38,276 nucleotides of DNA, from contig CACDMX010000008.1 of assembly GCA_902554035.1 (NCBI GenBank), forward strand, positions 1-38,276, in the 5' to 3' direction. Source of the DNA: an uncultured Pelagibacteraceae bacterium. Lineage in GTDB: Bacteria > Pseudomonadota > Alphaproteobacteria > Pelagibacterales > Pelagibacteraceae. The notes beneath the pieces are model-generated. The model did not search any database. It had not been told where the DNA came from and saw nothing but the letters and a program-made list of their open reading frames with translations. The translations under genes and the position numbers were made by a program. Of the stretch, positions 9,040 through 18,356 are shown in pieces (within the stretch, counting starts at the first letter, position 1; the number at the start of each line of letters is the position of its first letter).

Positions 9040-11328
9040 ATGAAAAAAACAAAAATTGATCATTACACAGATAAAGAAGCCTTGGATTTTCATATTACCA
9101 ATAAATCAGGCAAGATTGAGATTACATCCTCTAAACCAATGACCACAAAAAGAGATTTGGCTCTAGCTTATTCCCCAGGTGTAGCTGCGCCGGTAAGAGA
9201 GATATCAAAAAATCCAGATGCTGCATACGACTATACAACAAAAGGAAATTTAGTGGCGGTAATAAGTAATGGTTCAGCAATTTTGGGCATGGGAAATTTG
9301 GGCTCTTTAGCTTCAAAACCTGTAATGGAGGGAAAGGCTGTGCTATTTAAAAGATTTGCTGATATTAACTCTATCGATATTGAGATAGATTCATCCGATA
9401 CTGATGAAATAATAAAAAGTATAAAAAGTATAGCTGGAAGTTTTGGAGGAATAAATTTAGAAGATATAGCTGCACCCGATTGTTTTACAATTGAAGAAAA
9501 GTTGAAAGAAATTCTAGACATACCAGTCTTTCATGACGATCAGCATGGAACTGCAATAATAACTACTGCAGCACTTATTAACGCGTTAGATATATCTAAA
9601 AAATCATTAAAAAAAATTAAAGTAGTTGTAAATGGAGCAGGAGCTTCAGCAATAGCTTGTACGAACTTAATAAAAAAAATAGGTGTACCTCAAAAAAATA
9701 TAATAATGCTCGATAGTAAAGGTGTAATATATGTAGGTAGATCAAATATTAATCAGTGGAAATCCGTGCATGCAATTAAAACAAATATTAGGAGTCTAGA
9801 TGAAGCAATTAAAGATGCTGACGTTTTTTTAGGATTATCTTCAAAAAGTATTTTATCAAAAAAGATGGTAAAAAAAATGGCAAAAAATCCAATCATATTT
9901 GCTTGTGCAAATCCGGACCCAGAAATTACACCTGAAGAAGTATATGAGGTACGTGAAGATGCAATTGTTGCTACTGGAAGATCCGACTACCCAAATCAAG
10001 TTAATAATTTAATTGGTTTCCCATATATTTTCAGAGGAGCCTTAGATGTTAGAGCAAAAACGATAAATGAAGAAATGAAAATGGCAGCTGCAAACGCAAT
10101 AGCTGCTCTTGCTAGAGAAGATGTTCCTGATGAAGTGGTTGCCGCAATGGGTGGTGAACGTCCAAAATATGGAAAAGAATATATTATTCCATCAACCTTT
10201 GATCCAAGATTAATTATAGAAATACCTGTTGCAGTCGCAAAAGCTGCTATGAAAACTGGCGTAGCTAGAAAAGAAATAAAAGATTTTGAGATCTATAGAG
10301 AACAACTCAAACAAAGGTTAGACCCTTCAGTAACAATTATACAAGGAATAAATAATCAAATTAAAAAAAATCCAAAAAGAATAGTTTTTGCGGATGGAGA
10401 AGATGAAAATACTTTGAAAGCTGCAATCGCTTTTAAAAATAGCAAGTTAGGAGTGCCTATACTTGTTGGTAAAAAAGAAAAAATTAAAGAGCAGCTTAAA
10501 AATATTGGATATAGTGAAAATCTTAACATCGAGATAGTAAATTCAACTGACAAAGAAAAAAGAGAGAAATATGCAAATTATTTGTTTAAAAGATTACAAA
10601 GAAAAGAGGGTTTACTAGAAAGGGATTGTGATCGAATGATAAGAAACGACAGAGTTATTTGGACTTCCTGTATGGTTTCATGTGGAGACGCTGATGGTGC
10701 AGTCACAGGAAATACAAGAAAATATGCTGCCTCTTTAGAAAAAATTAACAAAGTAATTGATTCAAGGCCTGGCGAAATAATGTTCGGATTAAACATGATT
10801 GTAAATAAAGGTAAAACTGTTTTTATAGGTGACACTAGTGTTCATGAATATCCATCTGCAGAGCAACTTGCTGAAATTGCAATTTCATCAGCTAGAGTTG
10901 TGAGATTATTTGGTTTTGATCCAAAAGTTGCATTTGTATCTCATTCAACATTTGGACAACCGGCAACATCTAGAACAAAGCATATAAGAGACGCAGTTGA
11001 AATTCTACAAGATAAAAAAGTAGATTTTCAATTCGACGGGGATATGCAGCCAGATGTGGCATTAAACGAAGAATATAGAGAATTATATTCTTTTTCTGGA
11101 ATTGTAGGTAATGCAAATATTTTAATTATGCCTGGTCAACACAGTGCAGCAATATCATATAAAATGATGAAAGAATTAGGTGGGGCAAAAGTTATAGGTC
11201 CATTATTAATTGGGCTTGGTCAACCAATAGAAATTGCTCCTTTAAGATCTTCAACATCAGATATACTTAATCTTGCATCTGTTGCAGCATACTCGGCAAG
11301 TGTAATTAATTATGGTAAAAAAAATTAA
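9040..11328 (+). CDS. maeB: NADP-type malic enzyme with C-terminal phosphotransacetylase domain
   Basis: Converts malate to pyruvate and CO2 with reduction of NAD(P), linking the TCA cycle to pyruvate and anabolic reducing power. The first ~430 residues are the malic enzyme: SPGVAAPVREI near residue 50, the metal-binding region DIAAPDCF then HDDQHGTA at about 165, and the dinucleotide fold VVNGAGASAIAC. Residues from about 440 to 762 form a phosphate acetyl/butyryl-transferase-like domain (VFADGEDENTLKA, ending near GLGQPIEIAPLRSS). In E. coli MaeB this domain is regulatory rather than a working Pta. Length matches the 760-residue family. It is divergent from murJ and its stop overlaps the convergent dolP stop by three bases. 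Confidence 0.95.
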   Translation: MKKTKIDHYTDKEALDFHITNKSGKIEITSSKPMTTKRDLALAYSPGVAAPVREISKNPDAAYDYTTKGNLVAVISNGSAILGMGNLGSLASKPVMEGKAVLFKRFADINSIDIEIDSSDTDEIIKSIKSIAGSFGGINLEDIAAPDCFTIEEKLKEILDIPVFHDDQHGTAIITTAALINALDISKKSLKKIKVVVNGAGASAIACTNLIKKIGVPQKNIIMLDSKGVIYVGRSNINQWKSVHAIKTNIRSLDEAIKDADVFLGLSSKSILSKKMVKKMAKNPIIFACANPDPEITPEEVYEVREDAIVATGRSDYPNQVNNLIGFPYIFRGALDVRAKTINEEMKMAAANAIAALAREDVPDEVVAAMGGERPKYGKEYIIPSTFDPRLIIEIPVAVAKAAMKTGVARKEIKDFEIYREQLKQRLDPSVTIIQGINNQIKKNPKRIVFADGEDENTLKAAIAFKNSKLGVPILVGKKEKIKEQLKNIGYSENLNIEIVNSTDKEKREKYANYLFKRLQRKEGLLERDCDRMIRNDRVIWTSCMVSCGDADGAVTGNTRKYAASLEKINKVIDSRPGEIMFGLNMIVNKGKTVFIGDTSVHEYPSAEQLAEIAISSARVVRLFGFDPKVAFVSHSTFGQPATSRTKHIRDAVEILQDKKVDFQFDGDMQPDVALNEEYRELYSFSGIVGNANILIMPGQHSAAISYKMMKELGGAKVIGPLLIGLGQPIEIAPLRSSTSDILNLASVAAYSASVINYGKKN

Positions 11329-11335
11329 TTTTTTT
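11318..11335. repeat. Perfect AT palindrome over two convergent stop codons
   Basis: Seven A, then TTAA, then seven T form an 18-base perfect inverted repeat. It contains the TAA of maeB and, on the other strand, the TAA of the dolP-like gene. It could act as a weak bidirectional transcription stop, but the stem is all A:T and such runs are expected by chance in this genome. Confidence 0.35.
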
Positions 11336-11918
11336 GAATTCTTAGATCTTCAATTAAAAATATACTTGCTATAACTTTTTCAACATCAAGTATAGCTTTT
11401 GCTTCCTCAATAACTTCTGTCCTCTCTTCTTTGGTTGTTGCAATTCCATAAATATAGATCTTCTTTTTGTATGTATCAATATTGTAGTTTGTACCTTTTA
11501 TATTTTTATTTAAAAAAATAGCTGTACGTAATTGTGAAGTTATTAATAAATCTTTAGCGGATTGTTTAAAATTAAAATCTTCTCTAATTTTTATATCATT
11601 TTTTACTGATCTCACTCCTTCGGTTTCCCAGGCAATTTTGGTAATTTGTAATTTTTCTTCAGGATTATCAACTTTACCAGTTAAAAATATTCTTCCATCT
11701 AGAACTTTAGTTTTGATGGACAAAATATAATTGCTATTCATCATTACAAGCCTAGCCCCAACACTTTTTTGCATTATGGAATCATCAATTTGTGTACCTA
11801 AAGACCTTGGATCTAAAGCAATACTTACTCCTGTGCCAAAAACACCTCTGGAGCCTGTGCCAGCACAGGAATTTAAAATAAATAGAAATAAAAATATTAA
11901 TATTAAATTATTTTTCAT
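11325..11918 (-). CDS. dolP: BON-domain outer-membrane lipoprotein (DolP/YraP-like)
   Basis: Start at ATG 11918 (197 residues) is preferred because it overlaps the rsmI stop as ATGA; an in-frame ATG six codons upstream exists. The N-terminus is a lipoprotein signal, MKNNLILIFLFLFILNSC, with lipobox LNSC-AG. Two BON domains follow (about residues 45-110 and 120-190), the arrangement of DolP (YraP), which supports outer-membrane integrity and BAM function in E. coli. Synteny strengthens the name: E. coli has rsmI divergent from lpoA with dolP in the same cluster, and here dolP is directly downstream of rsmI with the LpoA-like gene divergent. Confidence 0.82.
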   Translation of the reverse strand: MKNNLILIFLFLFILNSCAGTGSRGVFGTGVSIALDPRSLGTQIDDSIMQKSVGARLVMMNSNYILSIKTKVLDGRIFLTGKVDNPEEKLQITKIAWETEGVRSVKNDIKIREDFNFKQSAKDLLITSQLRTAIFLNKNIKGTNYNIDTYKKKIYIYGIATTKEERTEVIEEAKAILDVEKVIASIFLIEDLRIQKN

Positions 11919-12769
11919 TTTTTTATTTTTAAACAATAATTATAAATTTCTTTTTTTGAAATATTTTTATTTGAACTTACAAAATTTGTAATATCTTTTA
12001 AACTTAGATTTCCTATCATTTTTTTAATATATTTCTTATCTGATTCGGTTAGTTTATTCGAAATGTTTTTACTTTCCTTTTTTTCAGAAATAACAATAGT
12101 AAGTTCACCTTTCAAAGTTTTTTCAAATGGTTTTAGATTAACGACCTTGGTTCTTATATATTCTTCATAAAATTTTGACATCTCTCTACAGATTACTATG
12201 TCTCTATTAAAAAAAAATAAATTTAAAGGTTTGATTATTTTATTAAATTTTTTTGCAGATATAAAAAATACAATTGAGCAATTTAAATTAGATATTGAAT
12301 TCAGTTGTTTAATTTCTTTTTCTTTTTCAGGAAAAAAACCACAAAAATAATAGTTATTAGAAAAACCACTTATTGAGACAGCTGTTGAAACTGCGGAGGG
12401 TCCTGGAATTGGGTATACCTCAATTTTATTTTTTATACACTCATTTATTAAAATTCTACCTGGATCTGAAATAGCAGGAGTGCCAGCATCTGAAACAAGA
12501 GACACAACTTTTTGGGTTTTTAAAATATTTATTATTTTTTCTAAATTTTTCTTCTCATTAAACTTATGATATGAAATTAATTTTGAGTAAATTTTATACC
12601 TATCAAACAAATTTTTTGATACCCTGGTATCTTCACATAAAATATATTCAGAATTTTTTAGCACATCTATTGCTCTAAGGGTAATATCTGTTAGATTTCC
12701 AATTGGTGTTGAAACTAAATAAAGACCGTATTTTATTTCTTTTATTTTTGTCTCATTTTGTGGAGTCAT
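11915..12769 (-). CDS. rsmI: 16S rRNA (cytidine1402-2'-O)-methyltransferase
   Basis: RsmI methylates the ribose of C1402 in the ribosomal P-site using SAM. The tetrapyrrole-methylase fold is recognisable from LVSTPIGNLTDITLRA at residues about 18-33, CEDTR at about 49, and VSDAGTPAISDPG at about 85-97, followed by PGPSAV. Length (284) is normal. The C-terminal ~60 residues are lysine-rich, which is usual for RsmI C-termini. It is divergent from the LpoA-like gene with 32 bases between start codons, and it is translationally coupled to the downstream BON lipoprotein (ATGA). Confidence 0.95.
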   Translation of the reverse strand: MTPQNETKIKEIKYGLYLVSTPIGNLTDITLRAIDVLKNSEYILCEDTRVSKNLFDRYKIYSKLISYHKFNEKKNLEKIINILKTQKVVSLVSDAGTPAISDPGRILINECIKNKIEVYPIPGPSAVSTAVSISGFSNNYYFCGFFPEKEKEIKQLNSISNLNCSIVFFISAKKFNKIIKPLNLFFFNRDIVICREMSKFYEEYIRTKVVNLKPFEKTLKGELTIVISEKKESKNISNKLTESDKKYIKKMIGNLSLKDITNFVSSNKNISKKEIYNYCLKIKK

Positions 12770-12801
12770 TAAAATATAAATAATATAATAATAACATTAA
12801 A

Positions 12802-13953
12802 ATGAAAATATTATTTAAAATTATGCTTCTGGTAATTTTATTTAATTCTTTAAATTTAAGTAATGCAATTGCACAAAATAAAATTAAAATAGGTTTGTTG
12901 GTTCCAATTAGTGGTGAATTTAGCGAAATAGGAAAATCAATAGTAAGATCAACTTTACTCGCTACAAGCAAAATCGATAATCCATTAATAGAGATAATTC
13001 CTAAGGATACAGAATCAAATCCTGATATTACTTATGAGAGAGCAAAAGAATTACAAAAAATTGGTGTCAAAATAGTTATAGGTCCAGTTTTCAATAAAAA
13101 TTTATCCAGATTAGAAGAATTAAGCGATATGACCTTTCTATCACTAACAAATAAAATTATTGATAATCCAAAAAATATTATAAGTGCCGGTATAAATGCT
13201 GGATCTCAACTTAATACAATTGCAAAATTTCAAAAAGATAATGAATTAGAAAAAACAATATTTTTAATACCCGATAAAAATTATAAAAATGAAATAAATA
13301 AAGCAATTAAAAAATCAAAAATTAAAACATTTAAAATACACTTTTATGATTCCGAGCCAACTAAGCTAACAAAACAAATTGAAAAAATTACTAGATACCC
13401 TCAAAGAAAACAAAATGTAATAGATGAAATTTCAAGACTCAAAAAATCAGATGATCCGAACAAAGAAAAAAAAATAAAAATATTAGAAAAAAAGGACACC
13501 ATTGGTAAAATTAATTTTGATTCTATAATTATTGCTGATTTTGATGAAAGTTTGAAAAGTATTACAACCTCGCTCATCTACACTGATGTATCACCTAAAA
13601 AAATTTATTTCATAACTTTAAATCAGTGGTTTGATCAGTCTTTGATTAAAGAAACTGTTTATCAACCAATTTACTATCCTTCTATAAACAAGGAAAATTT
13701 TGATATTTTTGCTACATCATATATTAAAAAATTTGATGAATATCCAAACCAACTATCTTTTTTAAGTTATGACTTAATTGGATTAGTTTATTATTTAATT
13801 TATAAAAATGATTGGAATATAGATGACAAAATTTTTTTAAAAAAAAATAAATTTAAAGGTAAAGTAGGTATATTTGAAATAAAAGATAAAAAAATAAATC
13901 ATATCCTTAATTTTTATAAAATAGAAAATAACAATATTAAAAAAATTTTTTAA
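12802..13953 (+). CDS. LpoA-like periplasmic binding-fold protein (penicillin-binding protein activator family)
   Basis: A 383-residue protein with an N-terminal signal peptide (hydrophobic to about residue 20, then SNAIAQ) and a type 1 periplasmic-binding fold: IKIGLLVPISGEFSEIGKSI near residue 30 and VKIVIGPVFNK near residue 95. Its place, divergent from rsmI, is the place of lpoA (yraM), whose product activates PBP1A in gamma-proteobacteria. No lipobox cysteine is visible, so it may be a soluble periplasmic protein rather than a lipoprotein. An amino-acid ABC-type binding protein is the alternative, but no transporter genes are near. The 3' end overlaps convergent rdgB by 17 bases. Confidence 0.75.
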   Translation: MKILFKIMLLVILFNSLNLSNAIAQNKIKIGLLVPISGEFSEIGKSIVRSTLLATSKIDNPLIEIIPKDTESNPDITYERAKELQKIGVKIVIGPVFNKNLSRLEELSDMTFLSLTNKIIDNPKNIISAGINAGSQLNTIAKFQKDNELEKTIFLIPDKNYKNEINKAIKKSKIKTFKIHFYDSEPTKLTKQIEKITRYPQRKQNVIDEISRLKKSDDPNKEKKIKILEKKDTIGKINFDSIIIADFDESLKSITTSLIYTDVSPKKIYFITLNQWFDQSLIKETVYQPIYYPSINKENFDIFATSYIKKFDEYPNQLSFLSYDLIGLVYYLIYKNDWNIDDKIFLKKNKFKGKVGIFEIKDKKINHILNFYKIENNNIKKIF

Positions 13954-14539
13954 TTTTTTTATAAGCATTAAACCTGTGATCAACTTTATATTTTTTTTTT
14001 GGGTTCATTTGACCAAAAGTAAGTCTGCTTTTTAGAGGTATAAAAATTGGGTCATATCCAAATCCATTTTTTCCTTTTTTTTTGTTAGATATAAATCCTT
14101 CAACTTTGCCTTCTGAATTAATAATTTTTCCAGACGGCCAATAGATTGTTAAAGCACATATAAATCTAGCTCTTATTTTTTTTTCCATCCATTTTTTGTC
14201 TTTTCTGTAGAGTTCCCTAAAAACTCTAGAAATCGCCTTATTGAAGTTATTATTTTTTCCTCCCCATCTAGCAGAAAAAATTCCTGGTTGACCATTTATT
14301 AAATCAATTTCGAGACCTGAGTCATCAGCTAAACAAATCTTTTTTGTTTTTTTTGAAAAATGCTTAGCTTTTATTTCAGAATTTTGTCTGAATGATTTGC
14401 CATTTTCCTTTGGACTTTTTAATTTAAAATCTTTAGTTGAAAAAATTTTTACCGAATTTGGTAATAAATCGCTAATTTCCTTAAGTTTTCCAACGTTGTT
14501 TGTGCCAATTAAAATTTCTTTTATTTTTTTATTTAACAT
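13937..14539 (-). CDS. rdgB: XTP/dITP diphosphatase (Ham1/RdgB)
   Basis: A house-cleaning nucleotidase that hydrolyses dITP, ITP and XTP so they are not built into nucleic acids. Motifs: GTNNVGKLKEI at residues about 12-22 for substrate binding, CLADDSGLEID at about 69-79 with the catalytic acidic residues, PGIFSARWGG just after it, and GYDPIFIP around 157-164. Length of 200 is normal. The start (MLNKKIKEILIGTNN) is the only sensible one. It is divergent from grpE across a 36-base gap. In many Alphaproteobacteria rph and hrcA lie between rdgB and grpE; both are absent here. Confidence 0.95.
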   Translation of the reverse strand: MLNKKIKEILIGTNNVGKLKEISDLLPNSVKIFSTKDFKLKSPKENGKSFRQNSEIKAKHFSKKTKKICLADDSGLEIDLINGQPGIFSARWGGKNNNFNKAISRVFRELYRKDKKWMEKKIRARFICALTIYWPSGKIINSEGKVEGFISNKKKGKNGFGYDPIFIPLKSRLTFGQMNPKKKYKVDHRFNAYKKIKKFF

Positions 14540-14575
14540 CTAGCAATTATAAAATTTCTTACCATATAAGTCTTA

Positions 14576-15214
14576 ATGGAAAAAGAGCAAAACGTTAAGA
14601 AAGAAGAAAATACTGAAAAAGATAAATTGAAAAATAATCAGGAAGGAAGCAAAGATAAAGAATTAGGTCCTGAAGAAAATAATGATAAAGAGTTAAATCC
14701 TGAAGAAAAAGTCTTAGAATTAGAGGATAAGTTAGCCAGAACATTTGCTGAAATGGAAAACCAAAGACGAAGATTTGAAAAAGAAAAAGATGAAGCTTTT
14801 GAGTATGGTGGCTTTTCTTTTGCTCGCGAAACTTTAAATCTTATTGATAATCTAGATAGAGCAAAAGAGTCTTTAAGAAATGATGAAAGTTTAAAAAATT
14901 CTGATAGTTTACAAAAAACCCTTGATCACTTGGAAATTATAAACAAAGATATTTTATCAATTTTTAAAAAAAATAATATAGAACCAATTTCTTCTATTAA
15001 TAAAAAATTAGACCCTAACTATCATCAAGCAATGATAGAAATAGAAAATGAGGAAAAAGAACCTGGAATTATAGTACAAGAGATTCAAAAAGGTTTTACT
15101 ATGAAAGATAGATTGTTAAGGCCTGCTTTAGTAGGTGTTTCAAAAAAAATGATAAAAAAAGAAGATAAGAACATGAAAAATGAGGAAAATAAGGAAAAAA
15201 ATGAGACAAAATAA
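14576..15214 (+). CDS. grpE: Nucleotide exchange factor GrpE
   Basis: GrpE releases ADP from DnaK and so drives the chaperone cycle. The 212-residue protein has a long acidic, disordered N-terminus (about 1-45) with an imperfect duplication (DKELGPEEN, then DKELNPEEK), then a coiled coil beginning near LEDKLARTFAEMENQRRRFEKE, and the C-terminal beta domain with the GrpE signature around NYHQAMIEIEN to GFTMKDRLLRPALVGVSK. A lysine/glutamate-rich tail follows. It heads a heat-shock cluster grpE-dnaK-dnaJ, with 60 bases before dnaK. Its own promoter is not obvious in the 36 bases upstream and may reach into the divergent rdgB. Confidence 0.95.
   Translation: MEKEQNVKKEENTEKDKLKNNQEGSKDKELGPEENNDKELNPEEKVLELEDKLARTFAEMENQRRRFEKEKDEAFEYGGFSFARETLNLIDNLDRAKESLRNDESLKNSDSLQKTLDHLEIINKDILSIFKKNNIEPISSINKKLDPNYHQAMIEIENEEKEPGIIVQEIQKGFTMKDRLLRPALVGVSKKMIKKEDKNMKNEENKEKNETK
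14654..14710 (+). repeat. grpE: Imperfect 27-base direct repeat in grpE
   Basis: Two 27-base units (14654-14680 and 14684-14710) separated by AAT differ at only a few positions and encode the duplicated acidic peptide DKELGPEEN / DKELNPEEK in the disordered N-terminal tail of GrpE. This looks like a recent slippage or duplication within a region under weak constraint. Confidence 0.8.
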
Positions 15215-15226
15215 GAGTTTAATGAA

Positions 15227-15257
15227 CTTGTACAATAAAAATTAACACTTATATGAA
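15227..15257 (+). promoter_or_regulatory. Putative heat-shock (RpoH, sigma-32) promoter for dnaK
   Basis: CTTG at 15227-15230, a 17-base spacer, then CTTATATGAA at 15248-15257. This matches the published alphaproteobacterial heat-shock consensus CTTG-N17-CYTATNTNNG at all specified positions except the final G. It lies in the 60-base gap between grpE and dnaK, about 18 bases upstream of the dnaK ATG, so dnaK-dnaJ could be transcribed separately from grpE. No CIRCE inverted repeat is present. Pattern match only. Confidence 0.6.
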
Positions 15258-15274
15258 ATCCAGAGAATAAAATT

Positions 15275-17200
15275 ATGAGTAAAGTAATTGGTATAGATTT
15301 AGGAACGACAAATTCATGTGTTGCTATCATGGAAGGAACACAGGCTAAAGTTTTAGAAAATGCAGAGGGTGCAAGAACAACCCCTTCAGTTGTAGCTTTT
15401 ACAGAAGAAAATGAAAAATTAATTGGTCAACCTGCCAAAAGACAGGCCGTAACAAACCCCGAAAATACAATTTTCGCAGTAAAAAGATTGATTGGAAGAA
15501 ACTTTGATGATTCAACTGTAAAAAAAGATATTGAGTCAGCACCTTTTAAAATAGTTAATTCTGAAAAAGGCGATGCTTGGATAGAAGCAAAAGGACAAAA
15601 ATATTCTCCATCACAGATATCAGCATTTATTCTACAAAAAATGAAAGAAACTGCAGAAAAATATTTAGGTCAAGAGGTTTCCAAAGCGGTTATTACTGTG
15701 CCAGCTTATTTTAATGATGCTCAAAGACAAGCTACAAAAGATGCTGGAAAAATTGCAGGCTTAGAAGTGTTAAGAATTATAAATGAGCCAACTGCAGCAT
15801 CATTAGCTTATGGCCTAGACAAAAAAGCAAATAAAAAAATAGCAGTTTATGATTTAGGAGGAGGAACCTTCGATGTATCTATACTTGAATTAGGTGATGG
15901 AGTATTTGAGGTAAAGTCTACAAACGGCGATACTTTTTTAGGTGGAGAAGATTTTGATAATACTATTGTAAATTATTTAATATCAGAATTCAAAAAAGAT
16001 AACGGTATTGATTTAAAATCAGATAAACTTGCACTTCAAAGATTAAAAGAGGCTGCTGAAAAGGCAAAAATAGAATTGTCATCCGCAGAGCAAACAGATG
16101 TAAATTTACCTTTTATTACTGCAGACAAAACTGGTCCTAAACATATAAATTTAAAAATGACTAGAGCAAAATTAGAAGCTCTTGTAGAAGATCTAATTAC
16201 TAAAACATTGCCCCCATGCAAAACTGCATTAAAGGATGCTGGTCTAAGTGCAAATGATATTAACGAAGTTGTAATGGTTGGTGGCATGACTAGAATGCCT
16301 AAGGTTATTGAAGCTGTCAAAAACTTCTTTGGAAAGGATCCAAATAAGAGTGTAAATCCAGATGAAGTAGTTGCTATGGGAGCAGCAATTCAGGCTGGAG
16401 TTTTACAAGGGGATGTTAAAGATGTTCTTTTACTTGACGTAACTCCACTTTCTCTTGGAATTGAAACACTTGGCGGAGTTTCAACAAAACTTATTGATAA
16501 AAACACAACAATACCTACTAAAAAAAGCCAGGTGTTTTCTACTGCTGAAGATAACCAGCCGGCAGTATCAATTAGAGTTTTACAGGGTGAAAGAGAGATG
16601 GCAGCAGATAATAAGGTCCTAGGCAATTTTGAGCTTGTTGGTATCGCTCCAGCTCCAAGAGGTGTGCCGCAAATTGAGGTAACTTTTGATATTGATGCAA
16701 ATGGAATAGTTAATGTTTCTGCAAAAGATAAGGGAACTGGTAAAGAACAAAAAATTCAAATTCAGGCTTCTGGAGGACTGAGCGAGGAAGAGATTAGCAA
16801 AATGGTTAAGGAAGCAGAGTCAAACAAAGAAGCAGATAAGAAAAAAAGAGAAGCCGTTGATTCAAGAAATCAGGCTGATACGTTATTACATTCTACCGAA
16901 AAAAACCTTAAGGAACATGGATCAAAAGTTTCAGAGGCCGACAAAAAAGCTATTGAAACAGCATCATCTAATTTGAGAAACTCTTTAAAAGGAACTGACG
17001 TAGAGGACATAAAAAAGAAAACACAAGAACTAGTACAGGCATCAATGAAATTAGGTGAAGCAATTTACAAATCTCAACAAAGCGCTAAGCCTGGTGATGC
17101 ACCAAAAGATGCGAAAAAAGAAGAAGGAAAAAAAGACGATAACGTTGTTGATGCAGACTTTGAAGAAGTGAAAGACGAAAATAAAGAAAAAAGCGCCTAA
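15275..17200 (+). CDS. dnaK: Chaperone DnaK (Hsp70)
   Basis: The ATP-dependent Hsp70 chaperone. The 641 residues begin with the phosphate-1 motif [15 protein letters not shown]; phosphate-2 is [13 protein letters not shown] near residue 195 and the adenosine motif [13 protein letters not shown] is near 333. The linker is [19 protein letters not shown] and the substrate-binding domain and lid follow. The C-terminus ends in a charged tail with [12 protein letters not shown], equivalent to the EEV-type end of bacterial DnaK. Length is normal. It sits between grpE and dnaJ behind a likely sigma-32 promoter. Base composition is less AT-rich than the neighbours, in keeping with a highly expressed conserved gene. 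Confidence 0.98.
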   Translation: MSKVIGIDLGTTNSCVAIMEGTQAKVLENAEGARTTPSVVAFTEENEKLIGQPAKRQAVTNPENTIFAVKRLIGRNFDDSTVKKDIESAPFKIVNSEKGDAWIEAKGQKYSPSQISAFILQKMKETAEKYLGQEVSKAVITVPAYFNDAQRQATKDAGKIAGLEVLRIINEPTAASLAYGLDKKANKKIAVYDLGGGTFDVSILELGDGVFEVKSTNGDTFLGGEDFDNTIVNYLISEFKKDNGIDLKSDKLALQRLKEAAEKAKIELSSAEQTDVNLPFITADKTGPKHINLKMTRAKLEALVEDLITKTLPPCKTALKDAGLSANDINEVVMVGGMTRMPKVIEAVKNFFGKDPNKSVNPDEVVAMGAAIQAGVLQGDVKDVLLLDVTPLSLGIETLGGVSTKLIDKNTTIPTKKSQVFSTAEDNQPAVSIRVLQGEREMAADNKVLGNFELVGIAPAPRGVPQIEVTFDIDANGIVNVSAKDKGTGKEQKIQIQASGGLSEEEISKMVKEAESNKEADKKKREAVDSRNQADTLLHSTEKNLKEHGSKVSEADKKAIETASSNLRNSLKGTDVEDIKKKTQELVQASMKLGEAIYKSQQSAKPGDAPKDAKKEEGKKDDNVVDADFEEVKDENKEKSA

Positions 17201-17228
17201 GCTAACAACAGTTTGTCTATAATTAGTT

Positions 17229-18353
17229 ATGGCAAAAAGAGATTATTATGACGTCTTGGGTGTAAGCAAAAGTTCTAACGCAGATCAAATTAAATCAGCA
17301 TACAGAAAACTAGCTGTTAAATATCATCCAGATAAAAATAAAGGAGATAAGGCTGCTGAAGAAAAATTTAAAGAAGCATCAGAAGCTTACCATGTATTAT
17401 CCAATTCTGAGAGAAAACAAAATTACGATAACTTCGGTCATGCAGCATTTGAGAATGGTGGAGGTGGAAGAGGTGGATTTGGTAATTTTGACTTTTCAAG
17501 CCATTTTTCAGATATATTTGAGGATTTTTTTGGTGAGGGTTTTGGTGGTGGAAGAAAAAACAGAAGATCAAACAATCGAGGTTCAGATCTAAGATACGAT
17601 TTATCCATCACACTAGAGGAAGCTTATGGAGGAAAAAAACAAGATATTAAATTCTCGACATCTGAAAAATGTGATGTTTGTAAAGGAAGTGGTTCTAAAC
17701 CTGGACACAATGTAAGCTCATGCTCTATGTGTGGTGGTCACGGGCAAGTCAGGTCAAGTCAAGGTTTTTTTACCGTACAACAAACATGCCCACAATGTTC
17801 TGGTTCAGGAGAAGAAATTACGAATCCATGTTCTGGTTGTAGTGGACAAGGTAAGAAACAAGCTACAAAAAGATTGTCTGTAACAATACCAAAAGGTGTA
17901 GACGATGGAACAAGAATAAGACTAGCCGGAAAAGGCGAGGCTGGTTCAAGAGGCGCAGGAAATGGGGATCTTTATTTATTTATAAATGTTTACTCTCATG
18001 AATTATTTAAAAGATCTGAAGAAAACTTATTTTTTGAGTGCCCAATTTCAATCGCTGATGCAGCCCTAGGAACCTCAATTGAAATACCAACAATTGATGG
18101 TGGAAAAGCAAAGATTAAAATACCTCCAGGCACACAAAGTGGAAAACAATTTAGACTAAAATCTAAAGGTATGCCTTTTATGCGTGGAGGAGGAAACGGT
18201 GATTTATATGTACAACTCAATACAGAAATTCCTATATCTTTAAATAAAGAACAAAAAGAGTTACTTGAAAAATTCAGAGAAATTGAAAATGAAAAATCAA
18301 ACCCAAGTATTAAAAAATTCTTCCAAAAAGCTAAGAGTTTTTGGAAAAATTAG
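17229..18353 (+). CDS. dnaJ: Chaperone protein DnaJ (Hsp40)
   Basis: Co-chaperone that delivers substrates to DnaK and stimulates its ATPase. The J domain (residues 1-70) holds the HPD motif in YHPDKNKGD; a Gly/Phe-rich linker follows (about 75-112). The zinc-finger region has four CxxCxGxG repeats: CDVCKGSG, CSMCGGHG, CPQCSGSG and CSGCSGQG, all intact. The C-terminal substrate-binding domains complete a full-length type I DnaJ of 374 residues. It follows dnaK by 28 bases. Downstream, only three bases separate it from a small membrane-protein gene that leads into dapB. Confidence 0.97.
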   Translation: MAKRDYYDVLGVSKSSNADQIKSAYRKLAVKYHPDKNKGDKAAEEKFKEASEAYHVLSNSERKQNYDNFGHAAFENGGGGRGGFGNFDFSSHFSDIFEDFFGEGFGGGRKNRRSNNRGSDLRYDLSITLEEAYGGKKQDIKFSTSEKCDVCKGSGSKPGHNVSSCSMCGGHGQVRSSQGFFTVQQTCPQCSGSGEEITNPCSGCSGQGKKQATKRLSVTIPKGVDDGTRIRLAGKGEAGSRGAGNGDLYLFINVYSHELFKRSEENLFFECPISIADAALGTSIEIPTIDGGKAKIKIPPGTQSGKQFRLKSKGMPFMRGGGNGDLYVQLNTEIPISLNKEQKELLEKFREIENEKSNPSIKKFFQKAKSFWKN

Positions 18354-18356
18354 AAA

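Noticed and set aside
9131-10835. Several open frames of 60-100 codons antisense to maeB
   Set aside because: They follow the codon pattern of the true gene on the other strand, have no recognisable domains and no start signals.
14562-14568. CCATATA just before grpE, considered as the -10 of a heat-shock promoter
   Set aside because: No CTTG-like -35 element is found 17 bases upstream, and the spacing to the ATG would leave almost no leader.
15997-16626. Antisense open frames within dnaK
   Set aside because: Long antisense frames are a known side effect of codon bias in dnaK-type genes; no independent support.
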